From JAGDMJ01 sp963809695 (GTDB taxonomy: Bacteria > Bacteroidota > Ignavibacteria > UBA10030 > UBA6906): 64,000 nucleotides of DNA. A program made the position numbers and the translations under genes. Shown here piece by piece: positions 8,226 to 18,164 of the stretch (position 1 is its first letter; each line of letters starts with the position of its first letter). The stretch is taken from the NCBI GenBank assembly GCA_963809695.1, contig CAWEKI010000010.1:620001-684000 (forward strand). Reading direction: 5' to 3'. Below the pieces are notes generated by a model. It worked only from the letters and a program-made list of their open reading frames with translations. It was not told the origin of the DNA and searched no databases.

Positions 8226-10523
8226 TTAATGCTTGGATCTTTTCTTGGGTGTTACGGAAGTTGCAGACGCAATGAGTTCTGCGATCGCCTTCCGGGCCAC
8301 CTCATAGCGATAACCCTCCTCTGGATATGATGGCTGAGATTTTCTACTCATCTCTGAACCTATGTAGCCAGGGCGCTGATCTATCGCCCAAGGCACAACG
8401 GCATCAATGATACGAGATACCTCTGTTGTCAGTCCGAGACTCCGTGCGAGGTAGATATACTCAAAGTCTTGCTGTCCACGGCGCCAGTTCTTCAATCGAA
8501 TGTTTGCGATCGGCCCACGGATTCCCTTGTCCGAAGGCCCTCCAAAGAAGAGCGATTGACCAGGATACATGAGCAGTCCATTTCCCCAGATCCTGTCATC
8601 CCAGTGATCATCCGCAGGGCCAGCTCCGGCTGTATCCCAATTGTAATATTGAACCGGTCTCACCCATACATCCCATCTCCCTCTATTTGGAAACATCGTG
8701 TAGGCTGATTGCCTGTACCAGTTGCAGAACATCACGAAATAGAATTCAATCCCGTATTTTGCCGCTACCCATGGACCTGACCGTGCATCTCCTGCCGATG
8801 CATCGATCATCTGAGTAATACCAAAAGCGGGCCGATTGCTGTTGTAGTATCCCACGTGCTTACCCCGCTCCCGAAGCCATGCTGCCCTTGTCTCCACATA
8901 TCCTTCAGGAATGCTGTCTCCCTCAGGCGGGTTTGGCGGGAAATACACTCCCCCCGAGGGCATCCAGTAATCAATCCACGGATACATACGAGGAAAATCT
9001 AATTTCCCGGCGACGATGATTTTCAAGTTGCGGCCATTGCCAGGATTGCTTGTGAGCCAATCCTTCTTTGTACGGATGGTGTAGAGATTCACTGCCGTGT
9101 CAGCATATATGTTCCACGGCTCATCAGTCATATACTTGACTCGTATTGTGGCATTTGCACTGTCACGAAAGAATTTCTCCCAGGCATTCGATGCACTCCA
9201 CCATGACTCCCGAGTCTCATACCCTGCAGCATCTGCAAATCCAGTCGTTATCGCACCCGCATTCTTGAAGATACAATAGAGAGTAGTAGCATGAGCCACT
9301 ACCGATGAGAGATAGTCATTCAAGAATGTCATGGTCTTTCCGTCACCAGAGATGCCCGTCACAGAAAATCTCTTGTTGTTGTTTGCAGAGTTATCAGAGA
9401 TATAGCCTAGTTTGCCAACTTTCCAACCATCTGTGATAAACGACCCAGTTGTCCGCGTAAAAGTGTGAGTCCTATGTGTTAGCGATTCTCCACTCGTCAA
9501 AGCCGTTTTAGCATTCTGATCGTAAATCCCAATTGCATACATGGGCATACCGACGTTCTGCCCCGGTCCCTCGTAACCCTCCGAAGCTGAAAATCTCCAA
9601 CCGCTGAAGAATCCTCCCATCCTGGCACCATCATATAAATATGTTGATGACATCGTTTCATCTACCTCAAGCCGGTGTCTGTGCCCCATTCGATAGTAGG
9701 CAGCCATAATGGAATCCATGGATGAGCCCTTCCTCCAGATATTCGACACAAGAAAGTTCTGCTCTATTCCCTGCCGGTCTGCATACGCCCAGGCCGGAAA
9801 GTGGGTTACATCCGGGAGGTCAAAGTTGTAAACAGCAAGTTGCACTGGGATCGCGCGCCGCAGTGTTCCGCTCTCCGTCACTTTTATTGTCCCATTGTAG
9901 AATCCAGCCACCGCAGTTTTTGGGATGTAGATATCTATCCATACCCCCTGGACTCTGGCCTTGTCGATATCAAATGGAGCGCCATCTTTAGGAGATTCAA
10001 ACGGTATGAGTCCATCAGGAACATACTTCACATCACCGGATCCAGTTGGACGATAGTAGTGAGAGGGACCAGCATAGTCAGGATGGCCGTCAGTTGACCC
10101 ATGACCCGGATAGAAGTACCACATCAACGAGCCACTTCCGCTTCCCTGGGAGTCAATCTTTGCATAGTCCTCTTTGAAGAGTTCTATATATCTCCCAACA
10201 TATTGTGATGGATCTTTAGATGTGTTCTTGATCGTATAGCGCGAATTGTAGAGTCTATCCAGTGTTACATTCACGCGTGTAGCCTTACCAGTTGAGCTCG
10301 CTTGAATCAACAGCTGGAACCCAACAACCTCATTCCTTCCCCCAAAGACGTGGATAGAATCTTGAACCCAAACAAGATTTGAATCTATCATCCAGCGCAT
10401 CGTTGTATCAGTCTGCACTATCTTGTGAGTCTCGTCCACTGCATATACACGGTAGATGTTGTTTGTCGCTGCTACGGATTGAGCGACAACAATTATCAAG
10501 AGAAGTATGCCTTGCTTTCTCAA
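8226..10523 (-). CDS. Exported DUF4091-type protein, probable glycoside-hydrolase-like
   Basis: 765 residues with a signal peptide (RKQGILLLIIVVAQSVAA). The N-terminal 250 residues are beta-rich (VQGVWIDIYIPKTAVAGFYNGTIKV resembles the usual strand pair before a barrel). The C-terminal section contains KNWRRGQQDFEYIYLARSLG. This matches the conserved 'rdG-eDyeYl-ll' segment of DUF4091, a family related to glycoside hydrolase 123-like barrels. The substrate is unknown, and no T9SS tail is present. The start appears to be TTG, as no in-frame ATG lies near. GC is visibly lower here than in the flanks. Confidence 0.7.
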   Translation of the reverse strand: MRKQGILLLIIVVAQSVAATNNIYRVYAVDETHKIVQTDTTMRWMIDSNLVWVQDSIHVFGGRNEVVGFQLLIQASSTGKATRVNVTLDRLYNSRYTIKNTSKDPSQYVGRYIELFKEDYAKIDSQGSGSGSLMWYFYPGHGSTDGHPDYAGPSHYYRPTGSGDVKYVPDGLIPFESPKDGAPFDIDKARVQGVWIDIYIPKTAVAGFYNGTIKVTESGTLRRAIPVQLAVYNFDLPDVTHFPAWAYADRQGIEQNFLVSNIWRKGSSMDSIMAAYYRMGHRHRLEVDETMSSTYLYDGARMGGFFSGWRFSASEGYEGPGQNVGMPMYAIGIYDQNAKTALTSGESLTHRTHTFTRTTGSFITDGWKVGKLGYISDNSANNNKRFSVTGISGDGKTMTFLNDYLSSVVAHATTLYCIFKNAGAITTGFADAAGYETRESWWSASNAWEKFFRDSANATIRVKYMTDEPWNIYADTAVNLYTIRTKKDWLTSNPGNGRNLKIIVAGKLDFPRMYPWIDYWMPSGGVYFPPNPPEGDSIPEGYVETRAAWLRERGKHVGYYNSNRPAFGITQMIDASAGDARSGPWVAAKYGIEFYFVMFCNWYRQSAYTMFPNRGRWDVWVRPVQYYNWDTAGAGPADDHWDDRIWGNGLLMYPGQSLFFGGPSDKGIRGPIANIRLKNWRRGQQDFEYIYLARSLGLTTEVSRIIDAVVPWAIDQRPGYIGSEMSRKSQPSYPEEGYRYEVARKAIAELIASATSVTPKKRSKH

Positions 10524-10942
10524 AAGTAACTCGCATTCAATTGAAACGTGCTACCCGACGCTCGTTAACAACACAACAACGCGACATCTAAGATTTGCGG
10601 TTCGATCCGTACAACGGTTTGGGTAACCGTGGTTTTGTTCTCGGTGGGATTCGATTTAAGCACTTGTAGAGCGACCGCACATTCAGACGCACACTTCTCA
10701 CTCTTCCTTCATCACTCTCCCCTCTTCCCTCTCTTGTGCCCTCCGCCAAAAAGATGGCGGACAGGTCGGGCAGTCCTTCGACCCTTCGACTTTGCTCACG
10801 GTCGCTCAGGGCTGCGACCTCAAATGCCTCCAGGATACTATGTAGACTTCGGGCAGATTCCCCCGAAGGTCCGAAGGTCTCCTCGTTGTTCGTCCCCAGA
10901 GGGAGGACTACCGACCTGCGGTTTACTCCCAAAATCACATCA

Positions 10943-11090
10943 CATAACGAGCGGGGCGAGTTAGAAATCTGATTCGTTCGCTGATTGCACAGAATCCGAT
11001 CTGGCTTGAGGGATTTCTCTGCCCCTTCTGATGCCGGCGTGAGCAGAGGAACTGTGAGAGCAATATAAGATCCGACTCGAACGTTGTCAA
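10943..11090. repeat. Intergenic repeat, copy 1 (second copy near 60129-60310)
   Basis: This stretch shares AACGAGCGGGGCGAGTTA and GATTTCTCTGCC-CTTCTGATGCCGGCGT (one variable base) with the gap at 60.1-60.3 kb. Both lie upstream of a minus-strand exported-protein gene. The gap 10524-11160 also contains other palindromes (CCGCC...GGCGG near 10743-10761). I see no believable gene in it. Confidence 0.5.
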
Positions 11091-11160
11091 ATGAGGCGAC
11101 CAATTTCAGCCATTGACGACATCTCGCGGCTCACACCGATAATTGTCCGGAACTGTCGCC

Positions 11161-11742
11161 CTATTTCACGATCCTAATCTGATACACCTCCACCAGATAG
11201 AGGTAGAAAAACGCAAGGGAAATCACTAGAATCAAAACGCCCAAAACGGGTGAGATCACCTCAATGCCGCCCTTGAAAGAGAATTTCAGAACTGAACTCA
11301 CCGGCGTTTTGTTCGCGTCCCTCGCATACGGATCAGGTCTAGCAAACTGCAACCAGGAGAGCAGAAGCCCGGACAACACAATTAGTACCACTATCCAGAA
11401 AATGATGCGAGAGGAGGTCAGTTGCCATTTAAACACCTCTTCCGTGTGCCGATAGTCAGCTACCTGGCTCTTATCGTACTCAATGCGCGTAGCAATCTCC
11501 TGAATGGCAAGGGCCTCTCGAACAGAGTCGATTCCCGGCGAAGAAGGTTGCGGCAATGTCGCGACATGAGCAGTGCTGATATTCTTTGACGTCGTTTCTG
11601 AGGTCATCAAATCCTTGTACAACCGATCCTTTTCAGTCAATCCTTCGGGGCGTTCTTTGGGAGGCACGCCTATTTGTGCCTGAACAGAGACAGAGAATAG
11701 TATCCCCATGGCCAGAGGAGAGAGCCATTTCATCGGGTTCAT
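11161..11742 (-). CDS. Small exported or inner-membrane protein of unknown function
   Basis: 193 residues: a signal peptide ending VQAQ near 23, then a hydrophilic segment. Two membrane helices follow (IIFWIVVLIVLSGLLLSWL near 112-132 and VLGVLILVISLAFFYLYLV near 165-185). GTAGGGGGGTAAA precedes the ATG. It starts 9 bases after the stop of the gene at 11752-12108, so the two are surely co-transcribed. The role is unknown. Confidence 0.7.
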   Translation of the reverse strand: MNPMKWLSPLAMGILFSVSVQAQIGVPPKERPEGLTEKDRLYKDLMTSETTSKNISTAHVATLPQPSSPGIDSVREALAIQEIATRIEYDKSQVADYRHTEEVFKWQLTSSRIIFWIVVLIVLSGLLLSWLQFARPDPYARDANKTPVSSVLKFSFKGGIEVISPVLGVLILVISLAFFYLYLVEVYQIRIVK

Positions 11743-11751
11743 TTTACCCCC

Positions 11752-12108
11752 CTACTTCTTGGTGCATTTCAAGTCAACGAGTTTTCGGATTGCTGACATT
11801 CGAGCATCCGCCGTCGCAGTGAACGACTCTTTCTCTTTAGAAAACTTCTCCTTTAGGGCTTTGGCCTCCTTGCCGGCGTATGTATCATCAACTAGCACAT
11901 CAAGGATATCAAGGAGCGCCTGATTATGCTGCTGAAACCATTTATGATCCACGGGGATCTGATCCGGTGTTGGCTGGGAGGACCCATTTCCTATATTAAT
12001 ATCTGGAAGTGGCGGTGGATGTATGATTACCTGTGTACTGTCCTGATCCTGCGCGTAACTTAAGGCACACAACAGAGCAAGTGCAGCACAGACAATGGAA
12101 TATCGCAT
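11752..12108 (-). CDS. Small exported protein of unknown function
   Basis: 118 residues from the ATG at 12108 (AAGGAGGCTCTT before it). A signal peptide (MRYSIVCAALALLCALSYAQ) is followed by a Pro-rich linker and a charged helical segment rich in Lys and Glu (AKALKEKFSKEKESF). It forms a tight pair with the downstream membrane protein at 11161-11742. No family was recognised. Confidence 0.7.
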   Translation of the reverse strand: MRYSIVCAALALLCALSYAQDQDSTQVIIHPPPLPDINIGNGSSQPTPDQIPVDHKWFQQHNQALLDILDVLVDDTYAGKEAKALKEKFSKEKESFTATADARMSAIRKLVDLKCTKK

Positions 12109-12284
12109 AAGAGCCTCCTTGCTGTTAATGATGTCGTACCGGCCTGTAACGATCCCGTTCTCGTCCGGCAAATCACTCCATTCTTGCCTTACTTGATATA
12201 TTCATAAGCATTGAAATCCCCAAGACAAGCAGCCTTACGACAATCCTCGCTTGCGAGTCAGATAGCCGACCGCTTTGAGGTACT

Positions 12285-12329
12285 GGTCGCCACAGCCAGG
12301 CGACCATCTTGGAGACTCAGATTGAGTCT
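12285..12329. repeat. Two adjacent perfect hairpins in the 12109-12469 gap
   Basis: TGGTCGCC/GGCGACCA (12285-12307) is followed at once by GAGACTCA/TGAGTCTC (12310-12329). No gene was recognised in this 361-base gap. The pair could be a degenerate mobile-element end or a terminator for one of the flanking genes, but neither strand has a U tract. Confidence 0.4.
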
Positions 12330-12469
12330 CTCTGCATCCGTCAACGATCAACTCTCACACGCAATCCTTCGGACACCAGCTTCCCCCGCGGAAGAACTCC
12401 TCATTGTTTACCCATTGTGCCCCGATCCAAACCAAGTACTTGGCGAGATACTCTGGTACCTAACATACG

Positions 12470-13441
12470 CTAGCGTTTGTCCAGTCTTCTATCATCTCTA
12501 GAACTCAAATCCTGGTCGACGATGAGCGGCTCAAGAAGCTCTGAAATGGCTGGGATCACCTCCAGCCTTGCTGCCACAGATTGATTTGTTTCCTTGTCAT
12601 AGTACACAGTGTTGAAAACGTACGCAGGTTGCAGATACTTTTGTTCTTCAAGAAACCCACGCTCAAAATAGCCAAAAGTCACACTGCTTACTCTTGCATA
12701 CCCACCATTCTTCAGACGTGTTTGCATCAATGTCATGAAGTCTTCTTTTGCCTCTGCATACTGCTTGATTCTCTGCCCCTTTTTGAACGGCTTCCAGTTT
12801 CTCCATTCCTTCTGGTATCCGCTGACCCTCCCTTCGTTATCAAAATGTATTTTGACAAACCCACCGTAGCCCACGATTTCCACTTTGTCAAGCATTCTGC
12901 CAAAAATGGCAATTGCCTCGTCGATGGTTTCCACAGGCTTGCCATCCGGACCTTGAACTGCATTATGCAGGTATTGGGTCTTCACAAATTTGATCTCTTC
13001 GGGCTGCATCCCCATAGTGTCCCGCACATAACGGTTTGCCAGCTCCTGTACCTTTTTCTCTTCTAGTGCGGGAAACTTCCCCGGCCGTTCGACCATGAAA
13101 CGTGCGGAATCGATGTACATTTCGGCACCAGTTGCAGGCGACACCAGTACAGCATGCGTTTTAGTTCTAAAGACAATTCCGAATTTTGTTTCCTCGAAGT
13201 TGCCCACTGACTTGAGATTCAACATAGCTAGTTTTTTGTTGAAGGCGGCCCTGTCAAGGGCCTCAGGTGAGTGAACGTAAACGTCCAATTCTTGTGGTAC
13301 AGTCCCTTGCAGTTCCGATTTGAAAACAACATCGAGTTTCGGCTGTTCTTTTGGACACCCGGAGAGTGCCAACGCAATAACAATGTACGACAGAGCAGTT
13401 GGTCCGAATACCCAGGCAAATCTCTTATGTGATGAGTCCAT
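12470..13441 (-). CDS. Predicted lipoprotein of unknown function
   Basis: 323 residues. The N-terminus ends in a lipobox-like LALSGC near residue 29, suggesting lipid attachment. GGAGG lies 8 bases before the ATG. The mature protein has mixed alpha/beta composition with many charged residues. It contains segments such as VEIVGYGGFVKIHFDNEGRV that look like a beta-hairpin. No catalytic motif or family was recognised. It lies in the same minus-strand run as the genes on both sides and overlaps a small palindrome at its 3' end. Confidence 0.7.
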   Translation of the reverse strand: MDSSHKRFAWVFGPTALSYIVIALALSGCPKEQPKLDVVFKSELQGTVPQELDVYVHSPEALDRAAFNKKLAMLNLKSVGNFEETKFGIVFRTKTHAVLVSPATGAEMYIDSARFMVERPGKFPALEEKKVQELANRYVRDTMGMQPEEIKFVKTQYLHNAVQGPDGKPVETIDEAIAIFGRMLDKVEIVGYGGFVKIHFDNEGRVSGYQKEWRNWKPFKKGQRIKQYAEAKEDFMTLMQTRLKNGGYARVSSVTFGYFERGFLEEQKYLQPAYVFNTVYYDKETNQSVAARLEVIPAISELLEPLIVDQDLSSRDDRRLDKR

Positions 13442-13485
13442 GGTTGATACCTCCGCATCATAGTCATTGATTCAGAAGAATCATG

Positions 13486-14271
13486 TCATTGTATCCATGA
13501 CCAAGCTCTCCATGCAACAGGAGAAACCGGCGCAATCGACCAACCGAGTTTTTCGTTGTCTCTCCGATTGATTGCATCGGCCTGTGAAGAGCCGTACGCC
13601 ATCACCACTGCTTCTTCTCCCGAATTCCTCGCAGAAAACCATGCGTTCTTGATCGACTGTCTGAAAAAGGGAAAGTTGAGGAGCAGGGCAAAACTGGACC
13701 CGCGACCGGGGGTAGAAAATAGGTCACCGTCTCCACCTGTGATGACGTGAAGACCTCTTGCAACTCCATCCCAATGACTCAAATCAGAAAGCTCTAACGA
13801 GTGGCATGAGACCAAGAACAAGTACCGCAAGCTTCTGTCCCCCAATTTCCACCATTGCTTCTTGTTGAAGTACGTATACGAACGGCAAGTGCTTGAACCG
13901 TCTATAGTTCTTGTTGTGCCTGTTGTTATTCTGAATGCTTCACTGGTAGAACCGCCATGCGAATGGAGGTAAATAGCCGTTACGTTATCACCATATGAGC
14001 AATCAAGTCCACCGGACACGCTGCAATCCACCATGTCATCAGGCCAGAAGGAAGTGTTGCCAAAGACGAATTTGCGTACGTTCCCAAAAGCGGTCATCAT
14101 ATCCACAAATCCATACACATCGTTGTCAGCATCTGGAAGTTGGACGTTGCCGCATGCGTCATTATTGGCGTATTCTCCGCCAACATCAAAGCCGACAAGA
14201 AGGAATGATAGCACGATGACAATCCAGGACAATCCGGTGTGATGGGAGGCAGGATGGTTCGATGTCTTCAT
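13486..14271 (-). CDS. Exported protein with His/Cys pair reminiscent of clan CD peptidases (DUF6345-like)
   Basis: 261 residues with an N-terminal hydrophobic export segment (WIVIVLSFLLVGF) and AGGAGGG before the ATG. After a hydrophobic strand comes HSHGG (His103/His105). About 50 residues later, after another strand (LRYLFLVSC), comes Cys156 followed by HSLE. A strand-HG and strand-SC arrangement is the active-site layout of caspase/gingipain-type cysteine peptidases. It also resembles the uncharacterised DUF6345 proteins. Activity is inference; no other evidence for proteolysis exists here. Four further Cys residues in the N-terminal half could form disulfides. Confidence 0.6.
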   Translation of the reverse strand: MKTSNHPASHHTGLSWIVIVLSFLLVGFDVGGEYANNDACGNVQLPDADNDVYGFVDMMTAFGNVRKFVFGNTSFWPDDMVDCSVSGGLDCSYGDNVTAIYLHSHGGSTSEAFRITTGTTRTIDGSSTCRSYTYFNKKQWWKLGDRSLRYLFLVSCHSLELSDLSHWDGVARGLHVITGGDGDLFSTPGRGSSFALLLNFPFFRQSIKNAWFSARNSGEEAVVMAYGSSQADAINRRDNEKLGWSIAPVSPVAWRAWSWIQ

Positions 14272-14370
14272 AACATATCCCTCCTATGAGAATACAAAGG
14301 ACAGCGTGATAGTAATAGTCGAACAATTGAGCTCTGGGTTCGTCTGATGCGAAGACCCGTGCTTGATTCC

Positions 14371-16206
14371 CTACAGGAAAAACACGTGCCCCCAGTTGCC
14401 ACCAACCCTAAAACACAATTTCCCATTCGATACCAGTGGTTTCCAGCTGCCGCTGTAATCACTCAGGAGATCGGTCCAGACTCCATTTTCCGGAAAAGGG
14501 ACGCATACCTCCTGAAGTTGATCTGAAAAATTCAGCACAATAATGAACCTTTGGAGAATACCCTGCTCATTCAATCCCCATCGATGATAGATAACCAATT
14601 GTCGCTCAACATCGACTCCATATCCTTCCGGATTGAATTTCGTCTGCCATTCTTCCCAGGGTTGAGGGTAAAAATTCGCTGAACGAAGCCCCGGATACTG
14701 TTGCCGAATGTTGGCCATTCTCGCATGGAGTTGTGTGAGGTTTCTGCCGATTGAGTCAATTGCACGCTTCCACCGCAACGGTCTCGGAGAAACCCTCCTG
14801 CCTGTTCCCTGGTCATCCTCGGGAATCCAATGGTCTTCACCGAATTCTGAACCATTCTGGACCATCGGCGACGCCGAAGCAGTGAACAACGCGATGACAT
14901 ACGGTTGAGTCTTGTACCACTGCATGGAACCATTATTTGCTACGGCTCCCGCCTGCCAGCCCACATGCGAATGATCATGGTTGCCGAGATAGAGAGTCGG
15001 CACTTTGTCGACGGAGTCTAGGAATCGCTGGTTATTGAGCGAGTTCAAAAACTTTGAGTCGATCTGCCTATTCCACAGATATTGGAACGTGCACGCGTAA
15101 AGGGAGTTGTCCCAGAAGCTCGTCGCCATCGTGTCATTCGTGAGGCGAGCTGCGCTCATATCGATATGCTCCAGCGTCAACGAGAAATTTCTCTCGCCAA
15201 ATGCATGAATGCCCTCCAGGAGACGGACTAGACCGTTGGGATCCCCTGCGACATAGAAATTCACTGTATTATCGAAACGAATGCCGTCAATGTTGAATGT
15301 TTCCATCCAATACTTGCAGACGTCCAGAATGAACAGGTTCGTGCACTCATTGTTGAAGTTCAAATCCTGCAAACCCGAAAAGCTTCCACCGTAGGTTCCT
15401 GAATACGGACAGTCATTCGGATTGAGGTACATCGATTTATAAGGAAAATCCACGCTGACATGGTTGTAGACACCATCCATGATCACGTGAAGATCGCGTT
15501 CGTGGCATGACCTGACAAGTGTTTTCAACCAGGATAGTTTTTCCGATGGGTGGTCGAGATCGTTGGCATAGCGGTATTCCACCGCAAAGTATTGGAAGGG
15601 TTCGTATCCCCAGTCGAAATCACGGTTTTTCCATGCAGTCCAGGGCATGAAGAGGATAGCATTGAATCCCAGCTGTGTCAGGTAATCCAGCTTATCGGTA
15701 ACCGCATCAAGCGGAGATCTCTTTCCCCTGTATTCAGCAGTGAAGTCATCGAGGTTGAGCTCATACACAGTCAAATCGCGCAAATGCTTCCGTCCGTTCT
15801 TGAGCGGTGGCACGACGTTATCTGCAGGCCGACTGCCCCCGATGACAAAGGCGGCATTCTGATTATCCGTGCCGCCGTACCGTGCGTAAGGATCTGACAC
15901 TATTCTCGATGTGCCGTCAGTAAAAGTAATCAGGTATTTGTACTGGTAGAACCCTTCCTTGAGTTCCTTGTCGGTACGATGGCTCCAGAAGGTCCCCTCC
16001 GGGGTTTCCTTCTTTGTCAGCTCAAAGCCCGAGGGAAAATCCCAATTCTGGTGTTCGGAAATCTGCTCCTGAAAATCTCCCGCCGCGCGAATAGACGTGA
16101 TGTGCGGATCCCACCCCTTAGGAAAGTAGATCTTGAATTCCACTCTGCCTTTCCTCCGATCTCCTCCTATTTGCCACGCTCCGAGTTTGTCTGCGATGAT
16201 AGGCAT
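14371..16206 (-). CDS. GH13 alpha-amylase-family enzyme with N-terminal beta domain
   Basis: 611 residues. Residues about 10-120 form a CBM48/E-set-like beta domain (VEFKIYFPKGWDP...). The barrel then carries all four GH13 regions: DGVYNH near 244, GIRFDNTVNF near 305-314 with the nucleophile Asp, LTLEH near 342-346 with the acid Glu, and LGNHDHSH near 406-413. The ending WGHVFFL belongs to the C-terminal beta domain. Alpha-glucan hydrolysis, branching or transglycosylation are all possible; specificity cannot be read. There is no signal peptide, so it is probably cytoplasmic. Glycogen genes are not adjacent; a phospholipase D-like gene lies upstream. Confidence 0.85.
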   Translation of the reverse strand: MPIIADKLGAWQIGGDRRKGRVEFKIYFPKGWDPHITSIRAAGDFQEQISEHQNWDFPSGFELTKKETPEGTFWSHRTDKELKEGFYQYKYLITFTDGTSRIVSDPYARYGGTDNQNAAFVIGGSRPADNVVPPLKNGRKHLRDLTVYELNLDDFTAEYRGKRSPLDAVTDKLDYLTQLGFNAILFMPWTAWKNRDFDWGYEPFQYFAVEYRYANDLDHPSEKLSWLKTLVRSCHERDLHVIMDGVYNHVSVDFPYKSMYLNPNDCPYSGTYGGSFSGLQDLNFNNECTNLFILDVCKYWMETFNIDGIRFDNTVNFYVAGDPNGLVRLLEGIHAFGERNFSLTLEHIDMSAARLTNDTMATSFWDNSLYACTFQYLWNRQIDSKFLNSLNNQRFLDSVDKVPTLYLGNHDHSHVGWQAGAVANNGSMQWYKTQPYVIALFTASASPMVQNGSEFGEDHWIPEDDQGTGRRVSPRPLRWKRAIDSIGRNLTQLHARMANIRQQYPGLRSANFYPQPWEEWQTKFNPEGYGVDVERQLVIYHRWGLNEQGILQRFIIVLNFSDQLQEVCVPFPENGVWTDLLSDYSGSWKPLVSNGKLCFRVGGNWGHVFFL

Positions 16207-16403
16207 GTTGCGGGCCCTTTCCTGCTACTGTACAAAATCAATAGAGATCACACTCAGCTGAGTCACCAAGCCGCGGGAAGCTTCTAACTTCTGGATGTGC
16301 ACAGCGAACATTAGTACGTCAAAGCTGCCGGACTTGAACGACGCCAAATGCGACATTGCAGCTCTTGGAGTCCCTTTGATCCATGGCAAGGCCCCCTTCT
16401 CCT

Positions 16404-18068
16404 TTACTTACCCACCCAGAAGTCAATTTCACGAAGCGCTTTGCTCCCTGGCTTGAGATACCCCTTCTGCCATTGGTTGTTATCTTGCAGCCCTTTCCAC
16501 CGTTTGCTCTTCGCTTGCGTCTGGCGGCGGAAGCGCCAACGATACTGGTTGTAGATGGCCATGATGTTCGCTGCATAGGCCGACGCAAGACCGGGCGCTT
16601 CCCGGATAATGAGCAGGTTTTCGTCGTTCGAGGAGCTTGCCTTCGGACCAAGATTGTGCGATCCTGTAAGCACTACCGGATGTTTGCTCAGTGGATCTAC
16701 CAACACCACCTTGCTGTGGACCATAGCAAACGTTTTGGGCAACTTCTTCAGCTCCCTGCGGAAGAACTTCGTTGCCTCGTCGATTGCTGCAGGAAGAACA
16801 ACGTCATAGTCCGCTTTCTCCGAAGTACCAAGGTCGAAGAGTTGCACAGGATTCTTTGTCGTGCTGGGATCTTGATTGATTGCCCCGCGAATGTACAACC
16901 TCTTCCCTGCTGTTCCACTTTGTGCAGTCTTGATGATCTCATTGAGCAGCGTATCTCTAGGCCCGGGATTGAACATCAAGAAGAGTATTGCTTGTTTTGC
17001 TCCGGCGATGATGCCGCGTGCCTCCTGAAGATCTACTTGCCCTATTGTCGGTGTAAACCAGAGCCGTACTTTTCTCGGCCCAACAGTTGGGTCCCGCGGC
17101 ACACTATCACTTTTCTTCAATTCTGGGGGGGTATCAGGGCCGGCATCCCGGAGCAAATCCCACTGCTTCCGGTACTCGCTCGCCAACTGAGGAGCATCAA
17201 TGAGCACAGAATTGTTGGCTTGCGTGCACAGCCCGGTCATCGTCCAGTTCTGGCTGCCAGTCCACACCCAACGGGGTTTCTGCTGCTTGTCGCAGATGAC
17301 CAGAAACTTGTTGTGCCCCAATGCCCGCGGGGAAATCATCCGGTCGTGCAGGTCGATCTTGCCCTGAAGTTCCTTCCGTGCCTCGCTGTTCTGGTCCTGC
17401 CCTTTCTTCTTCGCACTGCCATTGGCAAGCACCACATGGGCGTGTTGCCCGAGTGCCGCCAGCGCCGTAACGAGTTGCTTGTCATCCAGTTCGTAGAGGG
17501 CGGCATAGATGTCGCGCTTTTCCTTCAGGGTCGAAGCCATCAATTCGAACAGTTCTGTGCCTAACGGACCAGCAAGATAGTTACGAAAGGGATCGTTTGG
17601 CGTGCTGATCACTGTGCGCAGCTTCTTGCTCTGCAAATTGGCCCCGCTGATATCGAGCCGACGCGACACCCACTGAGCGGCGACAATGCCGCGGTTGAAG
17701 TAGGCCTCGATTTTCGGCGCCATCTGATGGGTGAGCGTAATCTTCTTTGTCCACTCGCTGGCAGTGCTGGTATCGGCATGCAGGTTTTTTTTGTCGGGCC
17801 CGACCATTGGCACTACGCGATATTGAAGCGTATCGCCGGGGTTCGCCATATAGTCGGTCCACTGATATTTCTGAATAGGCCAGTTCGTTGAAGAACGACG
17901 CTCTCCATCTTGGTACTCGTCGTCTTCAAAACCGACCCATGTGCTCACTGTCTCTTCAACTCCATTCCTGCGACGCAAAAGTGCAAAGCCCCGGCAATCC
18001 GGGATTACGCCTTCGGGTTTCCAGGCAATGAATACATCATCCCCGTTGTGATAGACCTTGACGTTCAT
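16404..18068 (-). CDS. Phospholipase D-like protein with two HKD motifs
   Basis: 554 residues from the ATG at 18068 (GAGGAGG upstream; the longer upstream frame has no ribosome site). The N-terminal 100 residues look like a fibronectin III-type beta domain. Two PLD half-sites follow: HNKFLVICD near 251 with WTGSQNWT after it, and HSKVVLVD near 449 with VLTGSHNLG after it. The two HxK(x4)D motifs should form one phosphodiesterase active site acting on phospholipid, nucleic acid or another phosphodiester. No signal peptide was seen. It is part of the long minus-strand run beside the radical SAM gene. Confidence 0.85.
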   Translation of the reverse strand: MNVKVYHNGDDVFIAWKPEGVIPDCRGFALLRRRNGVEETVSTWVGFEDDEYQDGERRSSTNWPIQKYQWTDYMANPGDTLQYRVVPMVGPDKKNLHADTSTASEWTKKITLTHQMAPKIEAYFNRGIVAAQWVSRRLDISGANLQSKKLRTVISTPNDPFRNYLAGPLGTELFELMASTLKEKRDIYAALYELDDKQLVTALAALGQHAHVVLANGSAKKKGQDQNSEARKELQGKIDLHDRMISPRALGHNKFLVICDKQQKPRWVWTGSQNWTMTGLCTQANNSVLIDAPQLASEYRKQWDLLRDAGPDTPPELKKSDSVPRDPTVGPRKVRLWFTPTIGQVDLQEARGIIAGAKQAILFLMFNPGPRDTLLNEIIKTAQSGTAGKRLYIRGAINQDPSTTKNPVQLFDLGTSEKADYDVVLPAAIDEATKFFRRELKKLPKTFAMVHSKVVLVDPLSKHPVVLTGSHNLGPKASSSNDENLLIIREAPGLASAYAANIMAIYNQYRWRFRRQTQAKSKRWKGLQDNNQWQKGYLKPGSKALREIDFWVGK

Positions 18069-18164
18069 GTCCGTGAGCCTCCTCGATACAATGTGGAAGA
18101 ATCGACAGAGCGGCCTGTACCATTTCTTGGCACAATGATTGCGTACGTGCAAATGCGTCAGTTT

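Noticed and set aside
10595..10625. GGTTCGATCC, resembling a tRNA T-loop
   Set aside because: No matching acceptor, D or anticodon arms are present on either side.
10588..11103. Minus-strand open frame of 171 codons
   Set aside because: It covers a dispersed intergenic repeat also found at 60.1 kb, where the frame is not kept.
12440..12480. CTAACATACGCTAGCGTTTG as an integron attC end
   Set aside because: The palindrome is too short and no paired box or cassette gene lies in the right position.
16383..17564. Long plus-strand open frame (393 codons) opposite the phospholipase D-like gene
   Set aside because: It is antisense to a gene with two intact HKD motifs, has no ribosome site and its protein sequence looks like a mirror of GC-rich codons.
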